Notes: generated by a model not told the origin, from the letters alone. A stretch of 64,000 nt of DNA from Stenogyne calaminthoides (GCA_037126765.1 JBBCBC010000016.1:15984728-16048727), one strand, 5' to 3'. Shown: positions 21,491 through 33,759, counted from the first letter of the stretch. Program-made: numbers and translations.

Positions 21491-22200
21491 GTCTCGAAAT
21501 AGCTACAGTGATGTTCTCAAATGCGGCGAAGGTCAATCCACCTCCCATATATTTTTGTAAGTCGGACTCTCGGTGAGGCCCGAGCAAAATATCCGGATGG
21601 AGAAATTGGCTTCGCATTGGTCATGAGTGTAAGAAAATTGAGGGCCCATCGGTCAAAAATTCTCACCTCGTTACCCCTCCATAATATTCTTCACCGGCTA
21701 ACCTAACACCAAAAGGCGTTGCCTCAAATGGGCCGATTGAAGTGAAAGGCGGTATGGTGTAACTTATGCCGCGACTTGACACCGCCATAAAAAGCACAAG
21801 CTCATCCGATTTCATCTCGAGCTAAACTTCCCACGAAACCAGTGAAGCAATGTGTCCCTTGGGAGATGTATGTGGATGGATCCATTCTGACCAAACAAAT
21901 CAGCAGCGGTGTAGTCTTGATTAGCCGAATGTACTTGCTTTTCGAGCGCTACCTTTGAATTTCCGGCTACCAACAATGAGCGGAGAATATGAAGCATTGA
22001 TCGATTGGTTTGGAGATGTCCATGAACATGGGCATTAAAGACTACGGTGTAAACCGACTCTCAACTTGGCATGCAGTGTCGGGGAGTATGAAGCGGAGAT
22101 GAAAAATTTCCGCTTATCGGGGAGGTGAGACATTATGCCTAAAGTTTGAACAAATACACATCAAGCTGGTCTGAGAGAGAGGCCCGCAAACTCTTGAGTC
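21491..22200 (+). pseudogene. Element G RNase H remnants
   Basis: 21521-21706 includes GFALVMSVRKLRAH and PLHNILHR, which correspond to the LALALVMAARKLRPYF..HPI.VLT..PL..IL connection/RNase H region. A second piece, WEMYVDGSILTKQISSGVVLI (about 21860-21925), is like the start (VDGSS...GAG..L) of the extra archaeal-type RNase H that Tat elements carry between the first RNase H and integrase. Together they support the Tat placement. Confidence 0.7.
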
Positions 22201-23510
22201 GTGCTCTTCTTACGACTAGCGACCTCAGGGGCAGCGGAGATGAATGATGTCACCATCCTTAAGCTCTCCCCTTCCCTTTGCACACCGGTGGTCAGCACCC
22301 TTGATACCCCGGTTGTGAAGCTGGATGACACAATCATCGACTACTTGATAGCGGAGATATTACGGAGGGCCGGGATCGGGCAAAAAACAACTTCAATTGC
22401 GTGCGGCTCGTTATACTCTTATAAACAACGACCTCTGGCAAAGGGGCTTTAATAACCCTACTCCGTGCATCACACGAACAAGGTCAAACTATTGTCGTGA
22501 GATACATGATGGGTATCACGAAACCATCTTTGAGGCGATCCTTTCGCTCACAAGGTGATCTGACAAGGTATTTTTAGCTGCTCTCGGGCGATGCATTAAT
22601 ATTTGCAAGAAAATGTCACAAATGTCAAATCCATACTTTTCTTGATCAAAATCGCCCGAGGAGCTCTCTGGCATTCTCGATCCATGGCCTTTTGCGAAGT
22701 GGGGAATAGATATCATCAGACCCCTTAAAAGCGACCGGGGGCTCGTCGAAATGCGCCTTAGGTTTGTGGATTACTTCACAAAAATGGTAGCTGAAGCATT
22801 GGCAACCATAGATCAAAGCATGTCATCAAATTCATCTGGTAAAATATCATTTATCGATTTGGCCTTCCCAATTATCATATCGGATAATGGAAGCGATTCG
22901 ATGGGTCAAAATTGATGGTTTCTTGGAAAATGGAAGATCACCAAATTATTCTCCACTCCATATCATCCTCAATCAGCAGACGGTCGAAGTTGTTAATAAG
23001 ATCATCAAACACACATTGAAAACTAAGATCGAAGATAAGAAGAAATGGGCGGTGAAATTTCATAAGCGTGTTAAGAGTCGTGTCGGACGACCTCAGGAAC
23101 TTCATTTGGGGAAACCCCATACTCGATGGCTTTTCGGCCTTAAGCGGTAATCCTCTCAAAAGTTAAAGTTCAAACACTCCGGACCTCATGAGTAGGAATC
23201 GATTATAACGATGAAACCTTGGCAGGGAACCTAGATCTTGGAGGAAATAAGATTAGAGGCTAACGAAATACTGAACCACAAGAAGATGTCGAAAAAAGTA
23301 TTACAACTCAAAAGTTTGAGTCCGGCGGTTCAAAGTCGGTGACTTTGTGTAAAAAAAGACATTGGGGATATCGAAAAGGTTTTTCGGTCCAAATTGGGAG
23401 GGTCTACAAAATCACGGGTGTTGGCTAATGGAGCTTATGAACTAGAACATCGGATGGCACTCGGCTCAATACCCTGGAATGCTTCACACTTGAAGAAGTA
23501 TTAACAATAA
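22201..23510 (+). pseudogene. Element G integrase remnant
   Basis: The order is: AARYTLINNDLWQRGF (22395-22445, start of the zinc-binding domain), WPFAKWGIDIIRPL (22685-22727, start of the catalytic core), VDYFTKMVAEALATI (22760-22810), ISDNGS (22876-22895, the second catalytic aspartate), TPYHPQSADG (22952-22985), NKIIKHTLKTKIEDKKKWA (22996-23053), GETPYSMAFGL (about 23108-23140), and at the end LANGAYELEHRM...NASHLKKY (23420-23504). It is a full-length domain with multiple frameshifts. Integrase inserts the cDNA into chromosomes. Confidence 0.85.
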
Positions 23511-25611
23511 GTAGAATTCGATTTGTTCCATATAGCGATTTCTTCCATTTTATTTATAATAATGTTATCTCATTTAAGTGTTAAACCTGGGAGTCGCGTG
23601 AATACAAACATCGACCTCCCGAAGCGATTTTTGACATATATGCGGTGAGGTCGCATCTTAAAGCCCAGTTCCACCCTCCCTAACTTTGTAAAGGCACTAA
23701 ACTTTGAGTTCCTTTATATCATTTTTATAAATGGAACTTAAGAATGATAATGCTCACAAATAATTAAAAAAATTAAAAGAAATCAATTGGCACATTGAGA
23801 TGAAAACAACATTCATTAATAACAAAGGCCGAAGGTCATTACATCGGAAGTCAAATCAATTACATGAGCGAGCCGAGGGCCAATTACATCGAAATAAAAA
23901 GATAACATTGGGTGAGTCTTTGATCACAAGGAGTTCACCAATGCCAAAAGTATTCACGGGACTAAGAAGGCGATTTCAAGATACATGGATAGGTTTGGTC
24001 GAAGGGATTGTTGGCGATGGGGTTCAACAACTTCTCAATCTCCTTTTTCTTATCAAGATTCTTGAAGTTATCATTCCTCGGGACCACCAAAAATCTCATC
24101 CGGCTTGACTATGTTCAAGAATGCCCACCTAATTCTTCTTTGAATAACCTTTGATAAGCATGGGGGCAGCCCGTCTCCTTAGTTTTGGGTACAGTAAACA
24201 CCTGTGTATGCGGGAGGTGCTCGATCAACGTCGGCGACCTCTGCGAGGATCGTACCTCACCCATCAGGTCTCGGGGACCCAACGAGGTCGCCCGTTGCGT
24301 TTCTTTAGGATCGGGAGTGGGGAGCCGCGATCCGACTCAGTTAGGAAAAGAAGGGCAGTCGATACTAAGTTCCTCTAAATCTTGATTTCAAGCACGGCGT
24401 CGGGATCAGCGGGAATGCTCGACATAGTTGGCGGTTCGGAACAAGGTGGAGAAATCGGGCGGGGTTCTTCCTATGAACAACCGATGGCCCAGCCATTCTT
24501 GGCGAGATAAAAGCAAAATTAACATTTTGCTGCCGGTCTGTTTGAGCGCTCCTCGCCGGCTGACCTATCACGATCTCACGAATCTTTGCCACTCAGATCC
24601 TCGCTTGAGCGGGACCAATCTCCCTCTCCGCCCAGCGTGCCTCGGCACCCTTCAAATTTGCTCCTCGAGCTCTTGAACCTCTTGGCGAGATCAAACTTTT
24701 TCGACCTCCGGTTTCTTTTCTTTTCGTGAGTTGCAGAATGGTCCTCGCCTGAGTGGAGATAATAATGTCAAGACCTTCTCTAATTTCTGGAGCTCCGGCT
24801 CGGATTGAACCTAAGCCTTCTCCATAAATAAGGCCCCCTCGGGGTATGCCTGGCGGCAGTACAAGTTACGTGACTTTTACGGTGGCCAGGCGGAAGAGTG
24901 GAGATCTGCGTCCACACTCGGGGACATTGTTGTTGTCCTCGGCAATTAGTTAGGCAATCATCTGGAATACCTTCAAAGGAAGGAAAGCGAGGACCTCGGA
25001 AGCTCAATGCTTCAGCAAAGAACTGCGGGGGTCAACTCGAGCTACAATCAGCGAAAAGAATGTTTGATTATAAACACAAAGCATATTACCTGAACCCGGT
25101 GCACAGCTTACTTCTTCACCGACTCGGCGTCCATCAAGCCCGCGAATCGTCATCGGGATGCCGACCTCGAGCGTAGTCAATGCTGATGGGAGAGTAGAGA
25201 TTAATGGTGACTCCCTCCGGCCTCCCGTTGAACCCGGTGGGGAGCTCGTGTCCTCTCGAACCGCATTTATAGAGGCGATCGGCCGCGAAGCGATTTGTGA
25301 CTTTCTTTTCTTCCCTTATCAGCGGCCCGGGAATGGGCAGGAGGGGCCGTGAGGGGACCCGAGCTTTCTTTGGCGTGTCATCGAGCTAAGAACCGACTTG
25401 ACTGGATGCCATCTCGTGACGAAGGTTCGCGGGTAGATCGAGGCTCGGGATCTACAAGAGCAATCATATTAAAAAATCGTAACATAACCTCATGAAGATA
25501 ACTACCACGAGGAAGATGTTCCCCGAAACTTACGGAGGATCTGCCCGGATGGGCGGGGGTATGTGTATCCTGCCGACAAGCCAGTTAAGCTCGGTGTTCA
25601 ATGACTCGACT
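23511..25611 (-). other. Element G 3' region, part after pol
   Basis: This long stretch between integrase and the 3' LTR has no sense-strand family. Short minus frames at 24365-24592 and 24780-25007 are GC-rich and lie downstream of the antisense frame at 25612-26274. They may be the C-terminal part of the same antisense protein. Elements of the Tat group often carry extra, sometimes antisense, ORFs in this position. Confidence 0.5.
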
Positions 25612-26274
25612 TCACCCCAGCTCGCGGGGATACCTCGAGTTGTCTTGAATGCCTCGTTGAAATCGATAAAAGGTCGGATGTCCAGGAAGGTGTGGCTCTT
25701 TGAAAGACAAGAAGAAATTAGATCGGTACAAGTGGAAAAAGTAAAAGCACAAACAATATACCATTCTCCCATGGATGGCATAATCCATTAAGGACTCGAA
25801 TTGATAACGTCTTTGGTGGTGGTGGGCGATTCCCGAGGCCCTCAACAAACCACCACTTCTCGCGCCATCCATCAACTTTGTTGGGGATACCACTAACAAG
25901 CTCTTTTCCTTTGTGAAATCTTGCGGCATGATATCCCCATGCTTGAGCAATGGCGACATCACATAGCCGATCTCCCGGGTAGGCATCCTTTTCAACCCGT
26001 CCGGTCCCAATCGATCATAGTCAAAATGATGTAGCTCAACCGTTTGGAGTGATTTGAGTAAAACTCGGGTTCGGTGACGATGAATCACGAGATAAGCGGG
26101 ATGAAGTGGGAAATGAATCCCCCATCCATGGTAGGCGATTCCGCAATAATCATACCCTAGGGAGGTGATCGACCCTTTCGCCGAAGTCGATTGCAAAATG
26201 TACATCGGTGGAACCTTGTATGTCTGACGGAGAGCCGCACATAACGATCGAGGCAGCCGCGACTGAATCGCCAT
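25612..26274 (-). CDS. Antisense ORF in element G 3' region (putative gypsy-type transposon domain)
   Basis: At 220 codons this is the longest open frame in the window that is not made of N. It is antisense to pol. It shows HFPLHPAYLVIHRHRTR..LLKSLQTVELHHF (minus strand, about residues 54-85), resembling the FPLHPF...LL...L.P.QL start of the plant 'putative gypsy type transposon' domain. After a probable frameshift the next frame reads GWREKWWFVEGLG, fitting the W(K)xRFFFV motif of the same domain. Antisense ORFs between pol and the 3' LTR are known in some Tat elements (for example Grande). The function is not known. The start at 26274 is simply the first ATG. The motif match is by eye. Confidence 0.55.
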   Translation of the reverse strand: MAIQSRLPRSLCAALRQTYKVPPMYILQSTSAKGSITSLGYDYCGIAYHGWGIHFPLHPAYLVIHRHRTRVLLKSLQTVELHHFDYDRLGPDGLKRMPTREIGYVMSPLLKHGDIMPQDFTKEKSLLVVSPTKLMDGARSGGLLRASGIAHHHQRRYQFESLMDYAIHGRMVYCLCFYFFHLYRSNFFLSFKEPHLPGHPTFYRFQRGIQDNSRYPRELG

Positions 26275-27136
26275 TAGGATCGGCCGAACTCAGGAGTACC
26301 GACTTCGCAATCTGGCGTTCATGTCGCTTGTATGGGGCAATCTTTAGTACATCTCATAATCAAAAATCCTTTCATAGGCCGAAATCCCCTAACGAGGCGG
26401 AGGAACCAATGATGTCGTCGATTGCCTTGGAGGATCGAAGTTTGAAGTGGTAAATCGATGGTGGGTGATGGCGATTTCATCCAATTCTTCGAAGAAACCG
26501 ATCATCACGATTCATCATTTCCATCGTCTTCTCTAAAACACCCACTGGGCCGGGCGATGAGCTTTCACCGTTATTGCCCGTGGTGGGGCAAGCGGTGGCG
26601 ACCTTCAGGCGATCAAAATATCATCCTCGGAGGATGAAGCAATCATCGTGGGTTGCGGCGGAGCCCGAACCAAAATGCGAATAAGCCATAAATCAAGCCT
26701 CTACCGTGATCAAAGTCGCGGGGGATTAGCGTGGGGATCACCGTGGAATCCTATTCTTTTTCGGTAGTACCTCGTCGGTGCTTTGGCGACCATCATTTCA
26801 AATCTCAAAAGCGAAATCGGAATCGCCTTTTCGTAATTCGGTGTGACTTTTAGGATACTCGGGGCGAAAGTAAGTGAGACCATGCGGTCATAAGTCAAGT
26901 TGATGCTGACAAATAAACATCGACCTCGACTTGAGGGCAATTGTTGTGGCGTGAAATAAACCCACTTCCGCCATTATTCTATAAGTCGGAAGAAGAAAGG
27001 TGGCCTACACCAATGCCTGACCGAAAAAAGAGATAATCTTTGGAATAAAGACCCCCAAGTCGCGAAGAGCAACTCGTTATGGCGACCTCATTTAGAGATC
27101 GAAAGTGGCACATCGATAACAAACCAATACCTTTCA
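26275..27136 (+). other. Element G region upstream of its 3' LTR
   Basis: No protein family is seen on either strand. Minus frame 26710-26940 (76 codons) could be the upstream part of the antisense gene. A purine-rich stretch near 26990-27000 (aagaagaaagg) is not adjacent to the LTR, so it is not a convincing polypurine tract. Confidence 0.45.
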
Positions 27137-27569
27137 AGTCCGAACATGACTTGAATGGTATAAAACAACAAAAGCTAAATCAAGAATGTCGTTCGATAAA
27201 GCCGATCAATCCGCGGAAATTCCATTCCCAATCGCTCCCATTAAAAGGCAATCTCGATCAAGCCGTAGGGGACGGGGCGACTTGCGAGATTGAAGGCGTG
27301 AAGAATGTAGTTTTCCTTATGTAAAATCTACCTACAAAGGCGGAATAGCAAAATATAAATAGACCTAGATGTCACATGAAAAAGGAGAGAACATCTTAGC
27401 ATTACAAACATAAATAATATACATCCATACACAGTTGGGGCCCCGGGACGTGGTCGATTCAAAAACAAACCCGGGTCACCAATTCTTCGTGTTTTCCTTA
27501 TTTTTAACATTGATACTTAACCCGATTATACACAAATTTATTGTTTAACTAGTCGATTTTATCTTGTCA
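27137..27569 (+). repeat. Element G 3' LTR
   Basis: Counterpart of 17268-17683. Shared are acttgaatggtat, aaatcaagaat, ggaaattccattcccaatcgct, tataaatagaccta, catctta / catcttagcatt, catccatac and tttaactagtcgattttatc. By eye the two LTRs differ by many small indels and about one base in ten. That includes assembly noise, so it should not be turned into an age. Confidence 0.75.
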
Positions 27570-28620
27570 AACAAAAGTATTCTTGTTGGTACTAGGAAAG
27601 AAATGTGTACCTTCTTGATTGGAGACTTACTCCATGGATACATGTTTAATGGCGAAGGCTCTGAAACCGAGTTGGTTATGGCATAAAAACTGAACCATTT
27701 GAACTTCAAAACTACGGAATAAACTTGCAAGATTAGCACTTGTAAGGTTTTACCTAATGAAGTGTTAGGTAAAGATCATGTTTGTGATGCTTGTCGGAAA
27801 AAAATGACAGTTAGAGCATCATTTAAAAGCAAAGTAGAAGTTTCTCTTGATAGAATACTTCAATTATTACATATAGATCTCTTTGGTCGGTAACACACTG
27901 TAGTCTTACTAATAGTAGGAAATATACCTTTGGTAGTAGTTGATTACTACTCAAGATAACCATGGGTCATTTTTTCTTACTTAGTAAGAAAAAACTCAAA
28001 CCAAACTACGAGAGTTCTTAAAAAAGACTCCGATCTTGAAAAAAGAATCGAGTGTGGTCAAAATCGAGATCAAAACAAAGAAGCCTTTGAACTTATCAAC
28101 CATATTATATCGATTATTTATGCGGCCAAATGGAATAACTCATGAAACATCATTTTGCAGGACCCCACAACAAAATGGTGTTCTTTGAAAGGAGAAAGGG
28201 ACCTTTGAAAGAAGGCTGCCAAGAACAATGATTCTTTAAAGTGACATTCTAAAGAGATTTTGAAATTTGAGGCGATCAACCTTTGCATGCTACTCTCGGA
28301 AAAAGATCCATCTTGACTAAGAATCGAGGAAAAACTTCATATGGTTTGTGGAATGAAAGGAAGCCTCTTGTTTCTTTCTTTTGTGTGTTTTGGTTGTAAA
28401 TGTTTCATACACAATAATGGTAAAGATCGGTTGAATTTTTTTTTGATAGCAAAGGTGATGAAGGGATATTCTTAGGATATTACGAAATTAAGTAAAAAGC
28501 CTTTAGAGTTTACAAGCTGTAGGACTCTTATTGTGGAGGAAGCACCTCATATTTATTTTTGATGAATCTGCGTGTTTGTAAAAAGCGGGGGAAGTTGATC
28601 CGGGAGACTTGACAAAGAGG
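27570..28620 (+). pseudogene. Element A integrase remnant
   Basis: Directly after G the linker resumes as VLLVGTRK..VYLLDW (about 27578-27625). The zinc-binding domain end is VCDACRKKMTVRASFKSK (27780-27833), followed by LQLLHIDLFG (27859-27888). The core reads YTFVVVDYYSR (27920-27953) with the first catalytic aspartate, and FAGPHNKMVFFERRKGTFERR (28155-28215), equivalent to the P.TPQQNGVVERKN.T motif. The end reads SKGDEGIFLGYYEIK (about 28448-28492), the typical Copia C-terminal motif. Wording fits Sirevirus-type integrases. Stops and frameshifts make it dead. Confidence 0.8.
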
Positions 28621-28639
28621 ATCGGACTTAGCTGAAGAA

Positions 28640-29671
28640 GAATGTCAAACCATCATCCCGAACATGAAAGAAGAAACCAATCACTTATTATGAATGGAAT
28701 GAAACCTTTCGGAGGAAGAGGAGATTCGAGGATGGAAATACTTTCGGGTGGTGGTACTCGGGATAGCAGTTCTCCACTAAAGAAAGCGAAGACAACGAAG
28801 TTGACCAATCTGACAAACACGATTCAGACTCAATATGTAATGCCGATGAGGATGTAGTCACGGTGGGGCAATCTCTTAATCTATCAACCAAGGGGAACAA
28901 ATGTCATTGTGATGTTCAAAATGATTTATCCGGGAGGAAGATAATTCCTCTTTTCCTTTTATGTTGTTCCTGAGTTTAATGAATTACACGAACCTAACAT
29001 TTACGATGTTGAGGATAATCTTTGAAGGGGAACATACGAGGAGAACATGGTTAGATAGTCACCCTACAAGTCGGTTGTGGGAGAACTATCTGAAGGAGTT
29101 AAAACAAGAAGGTTCCATGGGAAAGTGCCTTGTTCTCTTACTTCCTATCGAGAAAGAACTATCGAGATTGAAGAAGTTCTTCAAGATTCTTTACGGATTA
29201 TGGCTATCAAGAAGAAGCTACATCGGTTTGCTAGGAATGAAGTCGGGAGTTAGTGGATGAACTAAGGGGCCTGATGTGATTGGAACTAAGTGGGTATTCA
29301 AGAATAAAAGAGATGAAAAAATAATGTCATTGAAAAGAAACAAGGCAAGGCCTAGTTGCTGAGGTTATTCCCGAAGAAGGCTTGAATTATAGATGAAACC
29401 TTTGCACCGGTTGCAAGACTAAAGCCATTAGATTGTTTCTTGTATCTTTGCTCACATGAAATTTAAGGTATATCGAGATGGATATGAAAAGTGCATTTTA
29501 CGAGCGGTGTCTTAAAAAAGTGGTTTATGTGGAACAACCTCAAACTGCAAAGAATGACCAAGTTTCTGAGGCTCAAGGAAAAGCCTTGTAGTGCAAACAA
29601 GCACCGAGCATGGTATGATACTCTATCTCAATTTCTTCTTGATCATGGCTTTACCAAATGGGTGTGGATAG
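28640..29671 (+). pseudogene. Element A reverse transcriptase, N-terminal half, cut by element B
   Basis: 28642-28960 is the low-conservation linker before RT. RT is readable from about 29090 as LEDSLRIMAIKKKLHRF.RNEV (29175-29240), VIGTKWVFKNKRDE (29276-29317), FAHMKFKVYRDGYEKCIF (near 29450-29497; expected K.YQMDVKSAFLNG), and RAWYDTLSQFLLDHGFTK (29608-29659). The frame is cut at 29671 by element B and continues at 38728 with the strand that carries YVDD. Before the insertion the two halves were contiguous, because only the 5-bp duplication GATAG separates them logically. Confidence 0.85.
29667..29671. repeat. Left target-site duplication GATAG of element B
   Basis: GATAG at 29667-29671 precedes TGTTGGGATT of the B 5' LTR. 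GATAG at 38723-38727 follows the B 3' LTR. Removing B and one copy restores a continuous reverse transcriptase reading frame of element A, which independently supports both boundaries. Confidence 0.85.
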
Positions 29672-31433
29672 TGTTGGGATTATCTTTGAAAAAGTATGCT
29701 TTTACTTTGTATAATGTTGAATTTTAGACTTATTTTACTTAAATAAATTGTTTATCGCGATGCTTTAAATATGATTGAATGTTACATATATTTCTTTGCA
29801 TTTTGTTCGATAAGTAAATGCGTGTTTACATTGTAGTTAATTTAGTGATACGGATCACGAGAAGATTAAATTCTTGGTTCCGTATAACTATAAGTCGCCA
29901 TTCACGACCTAGATGAAATGAACAACCATCGCGAAAAGGTTGAGGTGTAAGGCTCGAGATTGGTTTGTCTTGACGAAGATTACTTTAGTGCATGGTGATC
30001 TTATTTGAATAGGACCCTCTGAGGAGGATAAATTCTTGAGGCCCGAACAAGGAAGAATTAGACCTCGGTGGTTCGTTGTTTCTTAACAAATCCCTTAAAT
30101 AGGATCATGTGGGATTGGTAACTATTGCTTTGACTTATCATGGGTAGCGAATCGGAGAGATTCAATACTTTTATCTTGGGCAATATTATTGGTCACGTGT
30201 GATTGCTAAGATTTATCTGAAGAATGTGTGCAAAATGCAACACAACTTGATTTGCCCCCCTTGGGAGGTTCATAAGTTTTATCATACCAAATCTTGCAAG
30301 TGGAATTAGTTTCGGTATGGATAATAATGTTCAACCGTTCCTCGACCAAGGACAAAATATATTAATTAACGAAAAAGCTATTTGATTGGCTTGAATTAAT
30401 TAATGGGCTGAATAATCTTAAACACGGGAAATAATGACGGGGGCCATATTATTTGTAATATGGGTTAAGATGGATAGTGCGATATTAATTATGTAGTGGG
30501 ATTAATTAATATTTATGGGCTTGAATTATATTGTGGCTCAATATTAGATATTCAAGATCCGTTAGAAGGTGCAATCTTAAATTCTCCTAAAGGCCCCTGA
30601 GTAGCCCAACAAAATAGTCAATAAGCTGAAAAAAGGTGATTAAAATAAAATAAATATTGTTCTTAATTTTCCAACCAAAATTTGAAATTTATAGATATGT
30701 TGGGAGAAAAGATTTTCTTTGAATTTTTGTTATGGAATGAAGATATGTATTCTTGGAATACAAGATTATCTCATTAAATTCAAGAAATCTCCCATTTAGC
30801 TTTTATCTATATAGTAATTTTGAAAAAAAAGAAAATATGATGAGCAAAAAGATTTTCTTGATTTTCTTGAAAAAGATATTATGGAAGATATGTATTTCTT
30901 GAAATCTGAGAATATCTCATAAATTTAAGAAGATCGAATCTTGGATTCTTGCACATTAATTTTTGAAAATATCCATAATTGAGGAGGTGGGATTTTTTTT
31001 GTGGAATATTTTAATTATGGGAAAAAGAATATAGAAGATATATTCAAGATTTCTTGGTGACCAAAAAGTCTTTTCCCATTGATTTTTCTACAAAATTTCG
31101 ACCCCTCCTCTCTATAAATAGGGGATGATTAGTTCATTCTCAAGTTCAATTCCATGTCTTTGGAAATATTAGCAAATCCACAAAGGTGGTGCTGACAAAG
31201 TTTATTTTTTCCTTTTGTTAATTGTTAAACAAGTGTCCTTCCACGGATAGTTGAAAAGGGCTAAGGGAATACTTGGGAAATCCTTTTGGTTGGTCCGTCA
31301 GGCCGAAGTCCTTTGCCGTCCAGGAAATGCGTTCACGTAAACGTAGATTCGCGTCGTGGGTTTTCGTGGTTTTTATATCATGATATGTTGTTGCAATTAT
31401 TATTTGAATTAATATAGGATTAATTCCCCAACA
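29672..31433 (+). repeat. Element B 5' LTR
   Basis: The LTR starts TGTTGGGATTATC and ends CCCCAACA. TATA box tataaata is at 31113-31120, in ctataaataggggatg. Compared with the 3' LTR it lacks about 75 bp before the end: it passes from ggattaattc straight to cccaaca, whereas the 3' LTR has a stretch from atgctagtaataatt to gcaaataattc in between. The shared 'taattc' at both edges suggests a deletion between short direct repeats. Confidence 0.88.
31113..31120 (+). promoter_or_regulatory. Element B TATA box
   Basis: tataaata in ctataaataggggatgatt. It is conserved in the B 3' LTR (38328-38335) and in the C 5' LTR (58741-58748), always followed by 'ggg(g)atgattcttcattc'-like text. This supports it as the promoter of the family. 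Confidence 0.75.
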
Positions 31434-32940
31434 AGCTGCAACTCAGTAATCGAACCCACGGTTTAAGACTCTGAATTTTTTTTAAATGTAATTTAATTAG
31501 CGGACATTAAATTTAAAATTGGATAGTAAACTATTAGATATATTTTTGCGGGTATCATTGTCATGGATTTTAATGTTTATTTATGCATGCATATAAATTG
31601 TAGTTTTTTTAATTGATTTGTTCGGATTTGTTTTGCCTCGTGTGAAAATCACGAGTAGACTAGGATTTGTTTGATGTGATCAATGTAATAGACTAGCCTA
31701 GATCTAGGTTTATTTATTTTTTTTTGTAAATAAATTATAGCGGATCGAGGAGCGAAAGATGAAAAATTAAGGGCGAAATCGAGAACCGTGGGTAATATGA
31801 GCCTTGTATTTGGCCTTGTCGCCTTGGCATGGCGAGACGGCCTGACGCCTTGAAGAAAAACCGCCGCCTGGCGGTCGCGCTCGGAAAGCGGGCCAGAAGC
31901 CCGGATCTTGTGAACCAGGCATCTGGGATGAATCTTCTTGCCGAGGTTTGCGGGCGGAAGCGGAAGCGTCTTGTATCGGATCTATCGTCGCCTACAGAGA
32001 TCTGCCAATACCCTCACAAACAGGCACTGGCGTCTTGGCGTGGCGTGGATCTTAGAACTTGTCCGTCGACATCCTAGACAAGTGGTCGTGGGATCGGGCG
32101 TGCATCCGTGCGGTTAACTTGGCGTGGCGTTCGAGACGAAGTATTTTTTTCGAGACGAGCAGTGGGAGAAATTCGAGGGGCGTGTTTCTTCAAGATCAAG
32201 CGAAAAAAATCAAACCATGACAATTGGATAATTTGTGCCCAATATGTTTATTTTTTTGTTTTTTGCTTGATTTATTTGTCTTTATCTTATGCTTTATTTA
32301 ATTTTGTTTAAATGTGTTTGCATAGGAATTGCCAAATGGAAAAATCTCACCTTCAAAATTACTAAGTATGTTTAAATAATTAATTGATAATTTTATTAGG
32401 ACAATAAAATTGAATTAATTTTGACCTCCATGATTTATTTATTTGTGAATTCTTTTGGAGAAATTCCCCATGGAATGATCAAAAGATAGCTTTCACATGA
32501 ATGAATTCAAAGCGGATGATTGTGGGTTATTACTAGTGGCGGCGATGACCCTCCACACGAGGCTCGATCAAAGCGAAATAGTAATCCTGTATTTAATCAT
32601 GGTTATTACTTAGGTATAAAATTGATATGCATATACTTCCCGAAGTCCTGTCGATTTTATATTGGTCAGTGGGAACCAACTATTAATCTGGATATTAAGG
32701 TTTGTAATTGTTCTTGTTTGTAACACCTTGAATGTGTTTAAATAATGACCCTTTGCGTGGCTTATTTAAATTGTTTTTGAATGTTGGTGATCGTGTTCAT
32801 ATTTTTTTGAGATTTTAATATGATGCATGTGATCAAACTTTGTGATATATTTGTGCTTATGCATATTATTATTTATTTGGTTCATCATATACATGACCTT
32901 TTAATCCGACATTCAATATCTTTGAAAAGATAATTTGCTC
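31434..32940 (+). other. Element B leader, including decayed primer site and GC-rich block
   Basis: The bases after the LTR (31434-31470) correspond to ctggtatcagagccacggttt in C, but read agctgcaactcagtaatcgaacccacgg, so the primer site is decayed or misread. A GC-rich block (about 31795-32180) follows, then AT-rich text shared with C, including ttactagtggcggcgatgacc at 32531-32551 (60358-60378 in C). A plus frame at 31829-32077 (82 codons) is not kept in C and is probably not a gene. Confidence 0.65.
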
Positions 32941-33755
32941 CTTTGGAGAAAAATTTTGTTGATTGGAATCAAAAACTCACTATTGTCCTCCTTTGCCGAA
33001 AAGCCATAGCGGGTTACGACCCACCTAAACCGGATAAACCATCGGATGAGTCCTTAAAGCGGTTAAGAAAAAGTATCTTGGGGGAGGCGGTCTAGCGAAA
33101 TGAAACAGTGTACCATCTTGTCTTCTATGTCCGGATGTGTTGTAACACCAACACCAAAGCGTTGAGACATTGCGGAAATCATGACTAGTCTTAAGCGATG
33201 TTTCAACATCGAGCGTGTGGCTCGTCGGATCACCATGAGGGACTTGCTCTCTATGAAAATGGTGGAGGAACGCCCGTAAGAAACACGTTCTCGGATGATG
33301 GCTCACCTTAATAAACTTGAGGTACTTGGCGGCTGAATCGATATCGGGACCCAAATCGATTTAGGTGCTCCATTCTTTGCCCAAAAAGCTTTGAACAATT
33401 CAGGTTGAACTACCGGATGAATAATCGAAGTTCTCGATGCGATCTGTTGCAAGCTTTAGTCTCGGCGGAAAGCGATATTATTAGAGGCGAAAAAAGCCAA
33501 GCCTTGGTGGCAAACGGACCTTCTTCTTCTTCTAGACCAAGGGTGGTAAAACAAGAAAAGGAACAAAAGGCAAGCAAGTGAACTCAAGTGTTGCGATGGC
33601 AAAGATAATGTGAAGAAGGGTGGTGGGTGAACAAGCCGACTAAGGGGAAGTGCTTCAAGCTGCGGTGAGAAAAAGGACGTTGGAGGTCGACTGTTCGGAC
33701 ACGAGAGGGATGGAAAGAAATGTAATTCTCACGCACTAGTTATTTGAAACTTGTT
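32941..33755 (+). pseudogene. Element B Gag remnant
   Basis: In mixed frames: RITMRDLLSMKMVEERP (33225-33277), the Copia Gag text around 'MMAHLNKLEVLGG.IDI' (33296-33345), a basic K-rich tail (33540-33620), and a decayed zinc knuckle near 33650-33690. It corresponds to C 60850-61560. Frameshifts are frequent. Confidence 0.7.
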
Positions 33756-33759
33756 TAGC

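Larger units (their letters stand above)
17268..27569 (+). mobile_element. Element G: Ty3/Gypsy retrotransposon, Tat-like, nested in A
   Basis: Two similar terminal repeats of about 420 bp (17268-17683 and 27137-27569) flank gag-protease-RT-RNase H-integrase in the Gypsy order. A long 3' region with an antisense frame follows. RT and RNase H/integrase wording (YVDDIIVKS, WPFAKWGIDII) fits the Tat group of plant Gypsy elements. It sits inside the protease/integrase linker of element A: A protein text is readable up to 17267 and resumes after 27569. No clean target-site duplication is visible, so both ends are uncertain by about 10 bp. Confidence 0.85.
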
